DNA of 64,000 bases, from NCBI GenBank assembly GCA_012517475.1, contig JAAYUV010000020.1:1-64000 (forward strand). The letters are read 5' to 3'. This DNA comes from Peptococcaceae bacterium. Lineage in GTDB: Bacteria > Bacillota > Desulfitobacteriia > Desulfitobacteriales > Syntrophobotulaceae. Position numbers and translations under genes: made by a program. Shown here piece by piece: positions 46,917 to 54,677 of this stretch (within the stretch, counting starts at the first letter, position 1; every line of letters begins with the position of its first letter). A model generated the notes under the pieces. That model did not search any database. It worked only from the letters and a program-made list of their open reading frames with translations, and had not been told where the DNA came from.

Positions 46917-46946
46917 CCAAGTAATGAATTATAGTTCATTTCTTGG
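46917..46946. promoter_or_regulatory. Candidate TetR operator at the solute-binding protein promoter
   Basis: CCAAGTAATGAA-TTATAG-TTCATTTCTTGG is an inverted repeat with 12-bp arms and one mismatch. It begins just downstream of a minus-strand promoter (TTGACT, 17 bases, TAAGAT). A closely similar 30-bp sequence lies at 50303-50332 in the tetR promoter in the same geometry. Confidence 0.65.
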
Positions 46947-47170
46947 ATTATCTTATACCCATTACGTAAGAAAGTCAATATCCGGTTCTTCCATTTCAGG
47001 GCTTTTATGCAGTTGAATTTTTAAGTATATACATTATTTTGTTTTCTCTCTATTCATTATTCGCCAATCCCCGGGAACATATTCTACTAGTTGCTCACCG
47101 GATAAACATCGCTTACAATATGTAACGAAGAACTATTAAAATCTATTCTGTTTGTAAAGGGATAAAAGCT

Positions 47171-48082
47171 ATGGATAAAAACAAAGAATCCAATTCCCAA
47201 CATTTGAGCATTTTTAAAATCTGGTATTTGGCCATTCGTCCGAAGACTCTGCCTGCAGCGGCCGGACCCGTGATTGTGGGTCTGAGTTTGGCTCTGGGAG
47301 ATGGTTTTTTTCAATTCGGGCCCGCATTTTCAGCCTTGTTGGCCGCTCTTCTTTTGCAAATCGGATCAAATCTGGCCAATGATGTATACGACTTTAAGAA
47401 AGGAACAGATACAAAAGAAAGAGTCGGCCCGATGAGGGTTACCCAGGCGGGTTTACTCTCCCCCAAACAAGTCATGCGAGGAATGATATTCGTTTTTGCC
47501 CTTTCTGCTTTGGTAGGATTGTATCTGATTTTTGTCGGGGGCTGGCCTATTCTGATCGTCGGCATTTGCGCTATTATTTGTGCCGTAGCTTATACGGCAG
47601 GACCCTATCCTCTCGGTTATAAGGGAGTTGCCGATATTTTCGTATTTGCATTTTTTGGCCCTGCAGCAGTATGCGGTACCTATTATCTCCAATCGGGAAA
47701 TGTTAATACCCTGGCATGGTGGGCTTCAATTCCTCCGGGGCTGCTTGTTACCGCTATTTTGGTTGTCAATAACTTGAGGGATATAGATACAGACCGGAAA
47801 GCCGGGAAAAAAACTTTGGCGGTTCGTTTCGGCCAAGGTTTTGCTCAGGGTCAGTACCTTATGCTGGTTCTTGTATCCTATCTCATCCCCCTGATCATGT
47901 ATGTTCAAGGAATATCTTCTTTCAGCATTCTACTGCCCTGGATTTCCCTTCCGCTGCTTATTCCGCGGATCAAGGAGATCTTCACAAAAAAAGGGGTTCC
48001 GCTAAATGCCACACTTGCAGGGACCGCCAAACTTGGACTTATATTTTGCATTCTTTTCGCGATAGGATTTCTTATGGGTTAA
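47171..48082 (+). CDS. menA: 1,4-dihydroxy-2-naphthoate polyprenyltransferase
   Basis: A 303-residue UbiA-superfamily membrane enzyme of menaquinone synthesis. It has the two Asp-rich motifs: NDVYDFKKGTD near residues 60-70 and DIDTDRKAGKKTLA near 190-203, plus the MenA-type opening RPKTLPAAAGPVIVG and about eight helices. It transfers a polyprenyl chain to dihydroxynaphthoate. AAAGGG lies about 9 bases before ATG. It stands alone on the plus strand, and its 3' end overlaps the convergent ABC permease gene by 11 bases. Menaquinone is the expected acceptor for FixC. Confidence 0.93.
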   Translation: MDKNKESNSQHLSIFKIWYLAIRPKTLPAAAGPVIVGLSLALGDGFFQFGPAFSALLAALLLQIGSNLANDVYDFKKGTDTKERVGPMRVTQAGLLSPKQVMRGMIFVFALSALVGLYLIFVGGWPILIVGICAIICAVAYTAGPYPLGYKGVADIFVFAFFGPAAVCGTYYLQSGNVNTLAWWASIPPGLLVTAILVVNNLRDIDTDRKAGKKTLAVRFGQGFAQGQYLMLVLVSYLIPLIMYVQGISSFSILLPWISLPLLIPRIKEIFTKKGVPLNATLAGTAKLGLIFCILFAIGFLMG

Positions 48083-48827
48083 CCCAGGAGCAGAGTATTT
48101 TTTCACAGGCGTCCAAAAGAAGGTAAATCAGGAATCCCATCAGACCCATGGCGATAATCCCGGCGAACATTTGTTCATAAGCAAGACTGCTCCAGGAATC
48201 CATAATATAGAACCCGATTCCTTCTCTGGTGGCATAGGTCTCAACAAGGAAAAGTACGGCCATAGCAGTTCCCAATCCTAACCGGAGGGAAGTTAGGATT
48301 GCCGGAAGGCAAGCCGGAAAATATACATGAAAATATAGATCCCTTTCGTTTGCCCTTAAGGATCTTACGGAAAGGATATATTCTTTTTGCAGATTTTTAG
48401 CCGCATCCCGGGTTGTCACCAGGATTTGATAAAATACGATCAATGTGATCATTACGATCTTAGAAACATTGCCGATCCCCATCAGGATCAAAAAAACAGG
48501 AAGAAAAACAATCTTCGGAACAGGATAAGTCAGGTAGATAAGAGGGGCTGATATTGCATCAACTCTTTTATTTTTTCCAATCCATAATCCCATGGGTACC
48601 CCAACGATCGTTGCAATAATTAAGCTCACTGCAATACGATAAAAGCTTACTTTCAAATGAATCATCAAATCGCTGTTCATTGAGTGGAACAGGCTTGTAA
48701 AAGCAGCAAAGGGAGGTGGAAATACCGGGGTATCCAGGATAAAGGAAAGAACCTGCCAGGAAAGAAGTAAAAAGACGACCGCCGATAAGAGGTGTATTGC
48801 CTTTTTCGTTAACCCATTTACACGCAT
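48072..48827 (-). CDS. ABC transporter permease (SsuC/TauC-like)
   Basis: A 251-residue permease with six helices and the cytosolic EAA loop (AAKNLQKEYILSVRSLRANERDLYFHVYFPACLPAILTSLRLG is the coupling region, near residues 140-180). It belongs to the nitrate/sulfonate/taurine import family. GGGAGGG precedes ATG and it overlaps the ATPase gene by 10 bases. The substrate is unknown. Confidence 0.9.
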   Translation of the reverse strand: MRVNGLTKKAIHLLSAVVFLLLSWQVLSFILDTPVFPPPFAAFTSLFHSMNSDLMIHLKVSFYRIAVSLIIATIVGVPMGLWIGKNKRVDAISAPLIYLTYPVPKIVFLPVFLILMGIGNVSKIVMITLIVFYQILVTTRDAAKNLQKEYILSVRSLRANERDLYFHVYFPACLPAILTSLRLGLGTAMAVLFLVETYATREGIGFYIMDSWSSLAYEQMFAGIIAMGLMGFLIYLLLDACEKILCSWVNP

Positions 48828-49579
48828 GTTTTTTCCCTCCCTCTTAAACAGGAGCGAAGGGAATTGGAGATCTCAAGAAACTCCAGTTGTCCGCGCGCCG
48901 AATATTCTCCGGCAAGGGGGTTAACATATTCCCTTATAATTGTACCCGGGCACTCCGACATAACGAATATCTTTTGTCCCAGAAAAACGGCTTCTTCAAT
49001 ATTATGGGTAATAAAAAGGATAGTAAGGTTTGTCTCCTTCCAAAGCTGCAAAAGAAAATCCTGCATTTCCTCCCTGGTAAGCGCATCCAGAGAAGAAAAC
49101 GGTTCATCCATCAGTAAAAGCTCAGGCTGAAGAATAAGTGACCTGGCAATAGCTACCCTCTGCCGCTGCCCTCCGCTTAATTGGGTGGGAAACCTTTTCC
49201 GCAAGGAAAACAGTCCTAATTTATTGAGAATCTGCTCAACCTTATCTGCGGTTTCCGTTTTTGACAACCCTTTGATTTGAAGCCCTAATTTTACATTGTC
49301 CCAAACCGTTTTCCATGGCAGCAAACCATATTCCTGAAGTATTAAAGCAGCTTCCCCGGTTTCCTTCGGCAGTTTGCCGTTAAGCAAAACCTGACCTTTA
49401 TAGTCCTGATTGAGACCGGCAAGTACACTCAGCAAAGTACTTTTCCCGCATCCCGAAGGCCCGATTATTGCCCCTATGCTGCCTCGCGGCAAAGAGAGAT
49501 TCACGTTACGAAGGGCGGGATTTGTTTTCTTTTGATGGTTATAATCCACCTGTAGTGACGAAATAGATAGATAATCCAT
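48818..49579 (-). CDS. ABC transporter ATPase (SsuB/TauB-like)
   Basis: A 253-residue ATPase with Walker A GPSGCGKST near residue 39, Q-loop LQEYGLLPW, signature LSGGQRQR near 136 and Walker B LLLMDEPFSSLD near 156. The QEYGLLPWKTVWDNV stretch is typical of nitrate/sulfonate/taurine importers. It follows tetR by 42 bases and is coupled to the permease gene. Confidence 0.92.
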   Translation of the reverse strand: MDYLSISSLQVDYNHQKKTNPALRNVNLSLPRGSIGAIIGPSGCGKSTLLSVLAGLNQDYKGQVLLNGKLPKETGEAALILQEYGLLPWKTVWDNVKLGLQIKGLSKTETADKVEQILNKLGLFSLRKRFPTQLSGGQRQRVAIARSLILQPELLLMDEPFSSLDALTREEMQDFLLQLWKETNLTILFITHNIEEAVFLGQKIFVMSECPGTIIREYVNPLAGEYSARGQLEFLEISNSLRSCLRGREKTCV

Positions 49580-49621
49580 GACTTGTTCCTTCTCATCCCC
49601 GTTATTTAAGTATCATTTGTT

Positions 49622-50236
49622 CTAGTTTTTTTGTCTCCCTAAGCCTCTCATATTGTATTCAAGGAGAGTGTTAAACGCTTGATCCCAATCTTTGGGTTCT
49701 CCATGGCTGATCCAGGAAAAAATGACCTGACGAAAAGATCCTACGAACGCCGTAGCGCTAACCTGCGTATCCTGTTGGGGAATTAGATGCTGTGCAACAA
49801 GGTCATCAATGTCTTGTTTTGCAAATTGGATCAGATCATTTTCAATATCCGTAAATTTTGCATGAAATGCTGTATTGATCTCAGGAAAATGCTCAAGAAA
49901 AATCTTTGCCAGGTGTTTTTCTTTCATAAATGTTTGAACACATATCTCCATAGAAGCTTGGAGCTTATCAAAAACATTATTGTATTTAGCCCTTTCCTTT
50001 TTAATAATATACAGCAATTCCGAATAGAGTTCTTTGACAACTGTCTCCATCAGAGCTTCTTTATTAGTAAAATACAAGTAGAAAGTTCCGGTTGCAATTC
50101 CTGCTCTTTTTGCTATAGCTTTTATAGATGTTTTTTCGCTTTCTTCTTCTGCGAGAATTTCCCTCGCAGCTTTCAGTATTTTATCTCTCAAATTTTGTTG
50201 TTTGGCTATTACTTTCTCCGTTTTGTTATAGACCAT
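49622..50236 (-). CDS. TetR/AcrR family transcriptional regulator
   Basis: A 204-residue repressor with an N-terminal HTH (IKAIAKRAGIATGTFYLYFTNKEALM, residues about 38-63) and a variable ligand-binding C-terminal domain. AGGAG precedes ATG. It heads an operon with the ABC ATPase and permease. A 30-bp operator-like sequence overlaps its own promoter and recurs at the solute-binding protein gene, pointing to autoregulation and control of the split importer. Ligand unknown. Confidence 0.9.
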   Translation of the reverse strand: MVYNKTEKVIAKQQNLRDKILKAAREILAEEESEKTSIKAIAKRAGIATGTFYLYFTNKEALMETVVKELYSELLYIIKKERAKYNNVFDKLQASMEICVQTFMKEKHLAKIFLEHFPEINTAFHAKFTDIENDLIQFAKQDIDDLVAQHLIPQQDTQVSATAFVGSFRQVIFSWISHGEPKDWDQAFNTLLEYNMRGLGRQKN

Positions 50237-50302
50237 AACATACTCCTAATCAAAAAGATCACATATCACGGTTTTGGGTAAATTTGTTACCAAGGATTCA
50301 AT

Positions 50303-50364
50303 CCAAGAATTGAACTGTTATTCAGTTTATGCTTTGATTTTACGCTAGATATTCTTTTTGTCAA
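50303..50364 (-). promoter_or_regulatory. tetR promoter with operator-like sequence
   Basis: On the minus strand TTGACA (50364-50359), 16 bases, TAAAAT (50342-50337) form the promoter. Immediately downstream lies the complement of CCAAGAATTGAA-CTGTTATTCAG (50303 onward), which shares 11 of 12 bases in one arm with the element at 46917-46946 (read in reverse). Confidence 0.6.
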
Positions 50365-50424
50365 GTATAGAACTTTAATAGAATGTGAATATTGCAGGGG
50401 TGTTATACCTTATACAGATTAATG

Positions 50425-50463
50425 AAAAAAGAATGGAAGCACTTACTCGATGCTTCCATTCTT
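50425..50463 (-). terminator. Terminator of the tiny membrane protein cluster
   Basis: AAGAATGGAAGCA and TGCTTCCATTCTT form a 13-bp perfect stem with a 9-base loop; the minus strand continues TTTTTTCATT. It lies about 75 bases after the last tiny gene. Confidence 0.85.
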
Positions 50464-50537
50464 GATTTATTCAATAGGATAACTTCAGAAATGATATTAT
50501 CAGAAATGATATTAAAAGTCTGAAGACTTTCTAATGA

Positions 50538-50666
50538 TTAGAAGATTACGGCCAGAGCTATCAGAATTAAAATAGCGATTGCAATAATTGCAGCACCAAT
50601 ACCGGTTCCATACACTGGAGCAGCTACAGGTCTGACAACAGGTCTACAACAACATCCACCGTACAT
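50538..50666 (-). CDS. Tiny Cys-rich/Gly membrane protein (YjcZ-like), 42 aa
   Basis: The frame encodes MYGGCCCRPVVRPVAAPV followed by a C-terminal hydrophobic helix (AAIIAIAILILIALAVIF). A purine-rich GGGGGAAA stretch lies before ATG. The glycine/aromatic head plus one helix resembles the tiny transmembrane YjcZ-type proteins of spore formers, some of which are spore components. Three similar genes precede it. The run of three cysteines is unusual and could bind metal or form disulfides. Function unknown. Confidence 0.75.
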   Translation of the reverse strand: MYGGCCCRPVVRPVAAPVYGTGIGAAIIAIAILILIALAVIF

Positions 50667-50703
50667 TTTTTTTCCCCCTTTCAAGAATATTACGCTCTAT
50701 AAA

Positions 50704-50823
50704 TTAGAAAACGATACCTAAAGCGATTAACAGAAGAATAATGACAACAACGATTGCGATACCGCATGCGCATCTTCCGCCAAATGCTCCACCGTAAGCC
50801 CCAACAGCTCCATCAACTGCCAT
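50704..50823 (-). CDS. Tiny Gly-rich membrane protein (YjcZ-like), 39 aa
   Basis: Encodes MAVDGAVGAYGGAFGGRCACG followed by a single hydrophobic helix ending LLIALGIVF. GGGGG lies upstream of ATG. Its C-terminal two thirds are nearly identical to the neighbour at 50871-50987, showing recent duplication. Same family as the flanking tiny genes. Confidence 0.77.
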   Translation of the reverse strand: MAVDGAVGAYGGAFGGRCACGIAIVVVIILLLIALGIVF

Positions 50824-50870
50824 CTTGAAAAACCCCCTTTGCATGTGAATACGAGAGTCAGAAATTTATA

Positions 50871-50987
50871 TTAGAATACAATGCCCAAAGCAATTAAGAG
50901 TAGAATAATAACTACTACGATTGCAATACCGCATGCGCATCCGCCACCACCAAGTGCACCACCGAATGTGCCAGCTGCAACTGCCAT
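50871..50987 (-). CDS. Tiny Gly-rich membrane protein (YjcZ-like), 38 aa
   Basis: Encodes MAVAAGTFGGALGGGGCACG followed by a single hydrophobic helix ending LLIALGIVF. GAGGTG stands 6 bases before ATG. It pairs with the neighbour at 50704-50823; both share CACGIAIVVVIILLLIALGIVF in the helix region apart from the head. Function unknown; spore-associated by family resemblance. Confidence 0.78.
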   Translation of the reverse strand: MAVAAGTFGGALGGGGCACGIAIVVVIILLLIALGIVF

Positions 50988-51027
50988 TTTATTTCACCTC
51001 CCTGGCTTAAGATTTATCTTTTTTTAA

Positions 51028-51162
51028 CTAAAAGATTACGCCAAGCGCGATTAAAATAAGAATTGCAATAGCGATAATTCCTGCACCTACACCAAAACCG
51101 CCGTAACCGTAGCCGGTTGTGGCTGGATAAGCTGCTGCACCGTAACAACCATAAGCGTACAT
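51028..51162 (-). CDS. Tiny Gly/Tyr-rich membrane protein (YjcZ-like), 44 aa
   Basis: Encodes MYAYGCYGAAAYPATTGYG, then YGGFGVGAG and a hydrophobic helix ending LIALGVIF. GGAGGG lies 6 bases before ATG. First gene of the four-gene tandem. Its helix is most like that of the 50538-50666 gene (IIAIAILILIAL in both), so the cluster consists of two alternating subtypes. Confidence 0.78.
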   Translation of the reverse strand: MYAYGCYGAAAYPATTGYGYGGFGVGAGIIAIAILILIALGVIF

Positions 51163-51239
51163 TTTTTTCCCTCCTTCAAAACAAGCTTTTAACCTCTGTC
51201 AGAATATAATATTCATATGGACCAGGGTTTTGTTAAAGA

Positions 51240-51259
51240 TTTTACCATATATGGTAAAA
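51240..51259. promoter_or_regulatory. 20-bp perfect palindrome upstream of the tiny membrane protein cluster
   Basis: TTTTACCATATATGGTAAAA is exactly self-complementary. It lies 78 bases upstream of the first tiny gene and 32 bases from the repeat element. It may be an operator; no regulator is implicated. Confidence 0.45.
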
Positions 51260-51290
51260 AATGTTTTTCACAGAAGGCAAAAAAATGTCT

Positions 51291-51542
51291 GTTGCAAAAC
51301 TACTTAAGAAGGTTTCCGCAATGTATAGCCGCTCTCGGCAGATCGTGAAGGCCACTCGCCTTCACGCATCCGTGGCGAGCCGCTCAATGCCATCCATGGC
51401 ACCGGAAGAAATGTCCACTGGACATTTCTTCCCAGTCCATCCATGGACGTCGAAACAGCCGCGCTCCGGATCGCGTTACGCATGCGTAACGCGCTTAACG
51501 CTGTCTATACATTACGGAAACTAGTCGTTTTGCAACAACCCC
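51291..51542. repeat. Nested-palindrome repeat element, copy B (complete)
   Basis: The element is about 250 bp, bounded by GTTGCAAAAC at 51291 and GTTTTGCAACAACCCC at 51527-51542. Inner terminal repeats GTTTCCGCAATGTATAG and CTATACATTACGGAAAC (one mismatch) extend the ends. Inside are three separate hairpins: CGTGAAGGC/GCCTTCACG (51344-51366), GGAAGAAATGTCC/GGACATTTCTTCC (51404-51432) and the 22-bp palindrome at 51472-51493 centred on GCATGC. CCATCCATGG occurs twice. It has no coding capacity that resembles a protein. An inverted, truncated copy is at 1-160. Confidence 0.88.
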
Positions 51543-51579
51543 ATTTGCTGAAATAAGAAAACTATTAGAATTCTTAGGA

Positions 51580-52452
51580 TTATTCTATATTCTGTACGAT
51601 GCCAATATGCCGGTGCTTATAAAAATCAAATAGCATTTGGGCTAAAAATAACAAGAGTATTGTTAAACTGACCCATTTTAAAAAACTCCAGGTTATTAGG
51701 GACAATAAATCAACTACGGTAGAAGCTATAACAAATGCATATAACCTAACCAGTTTTTTAGTTATATCACCAGCTTTATATTTGGCAGTCATCCGTGCTC
51801 CGAAGGGTGAACCAATAAAAGCTCCGATAATCAGACAAACCCCTAATAAATAATTTAATTGTATTTTGGCGCTGTATCCTATAATCCCGCCAATTGAAAT
51901 AATAATTATTGCTGCCAGACTTGTCCCTATTGCTCTCTTTGTGTTAAACCCAAGCCAATCCATGAGGAGCGGAATTGTAATGAACCCTCCCCCAATCCCA
52001 AGTAAAGAGGAAAGAAACCCGATTATGATTCCGATGAAGGTCGAAACAAGGTAAGGATTTTTATAAACATTTGTCTTTTCTTCCTTACTTTTATTTCTCT
52101 TGAGAGACAGGAGAAAGTAAACCTGAAGAATGATAAAAAAAACACTGAGGAGCCAATCATACCGGCCGGAAATAAGCATCACAATGCGATTGGAACCTTG
52201 AGCAGTTAAAGCTCCCACCAACCCAATTATCGGCGCAATTTTCCAATCAACATTATTCATTTTGGTATGTGCAATTGCTCCTGATAAGCTTGTTCCAAAG
52301 GTAAACATAAGGGAAGTGGGTATGGCAATGGCAGGACTAAATCCGGACAAGAAAAGAATTGGTACAAGAACGATGCCTCCTCCGATTCCATAAAATCCTG
52401 AAAGTGTACCCACAATAATTCCGATAGGTATAAAAAGCCACTCAAAAGCCAT
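51580..52452 (-). CDS. TauE/SafE family sulfite/anion exporter-like membrane protein
   Basis: A 290-residue membrane protein with eight or so helices and the two family repeats GIIVGTLSGFYGIGGGIVLVP (residues about 11-31) and GFLSSLLGIGGGFITIPLL (about 145-163). Family members move sulfite, sulfoacetate or other sulfur-containing organic anions, but many have no known substrate. AAGGA precedes ATG. It lies 13 bases after the histidine kinase gene on the same strand, so it is probably part of that regulated unit. Confidence 0.87.
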   Translation of the reverse strand: MAFEWLFIPIGIIVGTLSGFYGIGGGIVLVPILFLSGFSPAIAIPTSLMFTFGTSLSGAIAHTKMNNVDWKIAPIIGLVGALTAQGSNRIVMLISGRYDWLLSVFFIILQVYFLLSLKRNKSKEEKTNVYKNPYLVSTFIGIIIGFLSSLLGIGGGFITIPLLMDWLGFNTKRAIGTSLAAIIIISIGGIIGYSAKIQLNYLLGVCLIIGAFIGSPFGARMTAKYKAGDITKKLVRLYAFVIASTVVDLLSLITWSFLKWVSLTILLLFLAQMLFDFYKHRHIGIVQNIE

Positions 52453-52465
52453 AATTTTTCCTTAG

Positions 52466-53902
52466 CTAGTTGGGAACTTCCAAAATTATCAGGAATTCCG
52501 AACCTTCTCCTACTTTACTTCTTACTTTTATTTTTCCATTATGTCCTAAAATAATAATTTTTGCAATGGCTAGTCCTAAGCCATGCCCCCCTTTTTCCTT
52601 GGTCCTGGATTTATCAGAACGATAGAACCTGTCAAAGATATGCCCCAGTTCTTCTTGGGACATTCCAATTCCCGTATCCTTAATACCTATAGTAATTCTA
52701 TTGTTTTCCTTCTCCAAAGCAATAGTGATTTCGCCATCAGCCGGTGTATATTTCAATGCATTATCAATGAGTATGCGAATAGCCTGCTTCATTCTGTTCT
52801 TATCGGCAAATAAAGACACTTCCTGATTAATACTGCCTTTTATTGTATGGGTTGTGTCAATAATCTGGGTTTCCTTAATAATATCCGAAAGCATCTCCGA
52901 AAGACTGAATTCCTCTTTTTCAAAGACAAACGTGCTGTTATCATGCCTTGCAAGAAATAAGAGTTTATCAATAAGTTCATTCATACCCTCTGCTTCGTTT
53001 TTGATGGCATCAATAGATTCCTGAAGAACTTCCTGATCGTTTTTCCCCCAACGATCCAGCATAACGGTATATCCTTGAATTACAGCGATTGGTGTTCTCA
53101 ATTCATGGGATGCATCCGAAACAAATTGCCGCTGTCTTTTATACTGGTCTTCAATTCTGTTCATCATTTCGTTGAATGTAAGGGCCAGTTCTTTCAGTTC
53201 ATTTTTTGAGCCGCTTACATTGATACGCAAATTGAGATTCTTTTCCGATACTTCCTTAACCGTTTGAGTCATTTCTTTTATAGGCTGAAAGATTTTCCTT
53301 CCTGAAAAAGCTGTGGATAGGACTGAAAGAAGAAGAAAAATGGAATTAACAATGAGAATGATTTCGGAGATTTTTATGATTTCTTTCCAATCTTCCCGTA
53401 TATCCGAGTATATCATAATCTGAACATTCTCTCCGGAAATGACAGCACCCCGGTTAATTCCAAGGAATAGATTATTCTCTGACCATACTATTCCTGCTAT
53501 ATGATGATAACCATAGCTGTTAACCGGTTTTGCGGCAAATATCAAATTATTATTCAGGTCATATATCTCAACAGGGATATCTTTTTGTTCCGAATACGCT
53601 TTTATTTCCGAAAAATCTAATTTATCTTTGTTAATAATGTCAAAAAGAGCATGATAATCCTCCTGAACTGTCTCCAGGATTGTTATACCCCCGAATACAA
53701 GAATGACGCAAAGACCTGCTCCAACCATCGCCTTTACCAGAATATTAATATGCCTTAAAGACAATTTAAGCCGGATAGAATACTCCGCTTTTTCCCTAAC
53801 TGTCTTAACCACATAAACCAGTAAGGATACAGGAAAAAAGATAACCTTAACTACTCTTTTTTTGATATCATTGCCGTTTTTCTTTTTGTCTCTACTCTTC
53901 AT
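52466..53902 (-). CDS. Two-component sensor histidine kinase
   Basis: A kinase of about 478 residues: two membrane segments (about residues 55-80 and 170-195) around an extracytoplasmic domain, HAMP, HisKA with the phospho-His in SDASHELRTPIAVIQGY, and HATPase with NALKYTP, DTGIGMS and GHGLGLAI. The start is set at ATG 53902, which overlaps the response regulator by 11 bases; a TTG at 53923 is possible. It pairs with the regulator upstream. Signal unknown. Confidence 0.9.
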   Translation of the reverse strand: MKSRDKKKNGNDIKKRVVKVIFFPVSLLVYVVKTVREKAEYSIRLKLSLRHINILVKAMVGAGLCVILVFGGITILETVQEDYHALFDIINKDKLDFSEIKAYSEQKDIPVEIYDLNNNLIFAAKPVNSYGYHHIAGIVWSENNLFLGINRGAVISGENVQIMIYSDIREDWKEIIKISEIILIVNSIFLLLSVLSTAFSGRKIFQPIKEMTQTVKEVSEKNLNLRINVSGSKNELKELALTFNEMMNRIEDQYKRQRQFVSDASHELRTPIAVIQGYTVMLDRWGKNDQEVLQESIDAIKNEAEGMNELIDKLLFLARHDNSTFVFEKEEFSLSEMLSDIIKETQIIDTTHTIKGSINQEVSLFADKNRMKQAIRILIDNALKYTPADGEITIALEKENNRITIGIKDTGIGMSQEELGHIFDRFYRSDKSRTKEKGGHGLGLAIAKIIILGHNGKIKVRSKVGEGSEFLIILEVPN

Positions 53903-54578
53903 TTTGTTTAAAAATATACCCAACCCCTCTTACAGTATGAATAAACTGTACTGCAAATTGCTGATCTATTTTGTTGCGCAAATACTTTATATATACGTCC
54001 GTGACATTGGTGTCACCATAAAAATCATATCCCCATACATGATCCAGTATCTTTTCTCTTGTCAATACGATACCCTTATTTTCCATCAAATATTTGAGCA
54101 GTTCAAATTCCTTTTTAGATAAAGAAATCTCTTTGCCGGAATAAGTTACTCTATGCTCATCCACGAATAAACTTAACTTGCCGCATTCGAGCTGAAGGTT
54201 ATTTGCTCCTCTTTTTCCTTTTCGTTTTAATACTACTCTGATCCTCGCCAGTAATTCTTCGATGGCAAAAGACTTCGTCATATAATCATCGGCGCCGCTG
54301 TCAAGCCCCATAACTTTATCTGAAACATCATCCTTGGCGGTAAGCATGATGATGGGAACATCCGACTCCCGCCTTACTCTTCTGCAAACTTCAATACCGC
54401 TTAATCCCGGAAGCATAAGATCAAGGATAATCAAGTCAATATCTCCCGCCATAGCTTTTTCATAACCGAGCCTGCCATCATGTGCGACTTCCACCGCATA
54501 TCCTTCGTGGTTGAGTTCAAGCTCTAAAAACCTCGCTATTTTGACTTCATCTTCGATAACCAGTATTTTCGTTTTCAT
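53892..54578 (-). CDS. OmpR-family response regulator
   Basis: About 228 residues: receiver domain with acidic pair IEDE, phospho-Asp in LIILDLMLPG and Lys in DDYMTKSF, and a C-terminal winged helix (LSKKEFELLKYLMENKG, DHVWGYDF, TVRGVGYIFK). ATG 54578 is the natural start for the receiver; the frame runs open to 54602. No strong RBS is seen. It is cotranscribed with the kinase. Confidence 0.92.
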   Translation of the reverse strand: MKTKILVIEDEVKIARFLELELNHEGYAVEVAHDGRLGYEKAMAGDIDLIILDLMLPGLSGIEVCRRVRRESDVPIIMLTAKDDVSDKVMGLDSGADDYMTKSFAIEELLARIRVVLKRKGKRGANNLQLECGKLSLFVDEHRVTYSGKEISLSKKEFELLKYLMENKGIVLTREKILDHVWGYDFYGDTNVTDVYIKYLRNKIDQQFAVQFIHTVRGVGYIFKQNEE

Positions 54579-54639
54579 TACTGCACCCGCTATCTCCGGC
54601 AAATTTTGCCAGGTTCATCATCAGCTTGATTATAAACGC

Positions 54640-54670
54640 AAATGAACCTGTAAACAATACAGGTTCATTT
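54640..54670 (-). terminator. Inverted repeat between the DUF4342-like gene and the response regulator gene
   Basis: AAATGAACCTGTA and TACAGGTTCATTT form a 13-bp perfect stem with a 5-base loop, 8 bases after the stop of the upstream gene. The following U-tract is weak (TTT), so partial termination or an operator for the response regulator are both possible. Confidence 0.5.
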
Positions 54671-54677
54671 AGTGCCA

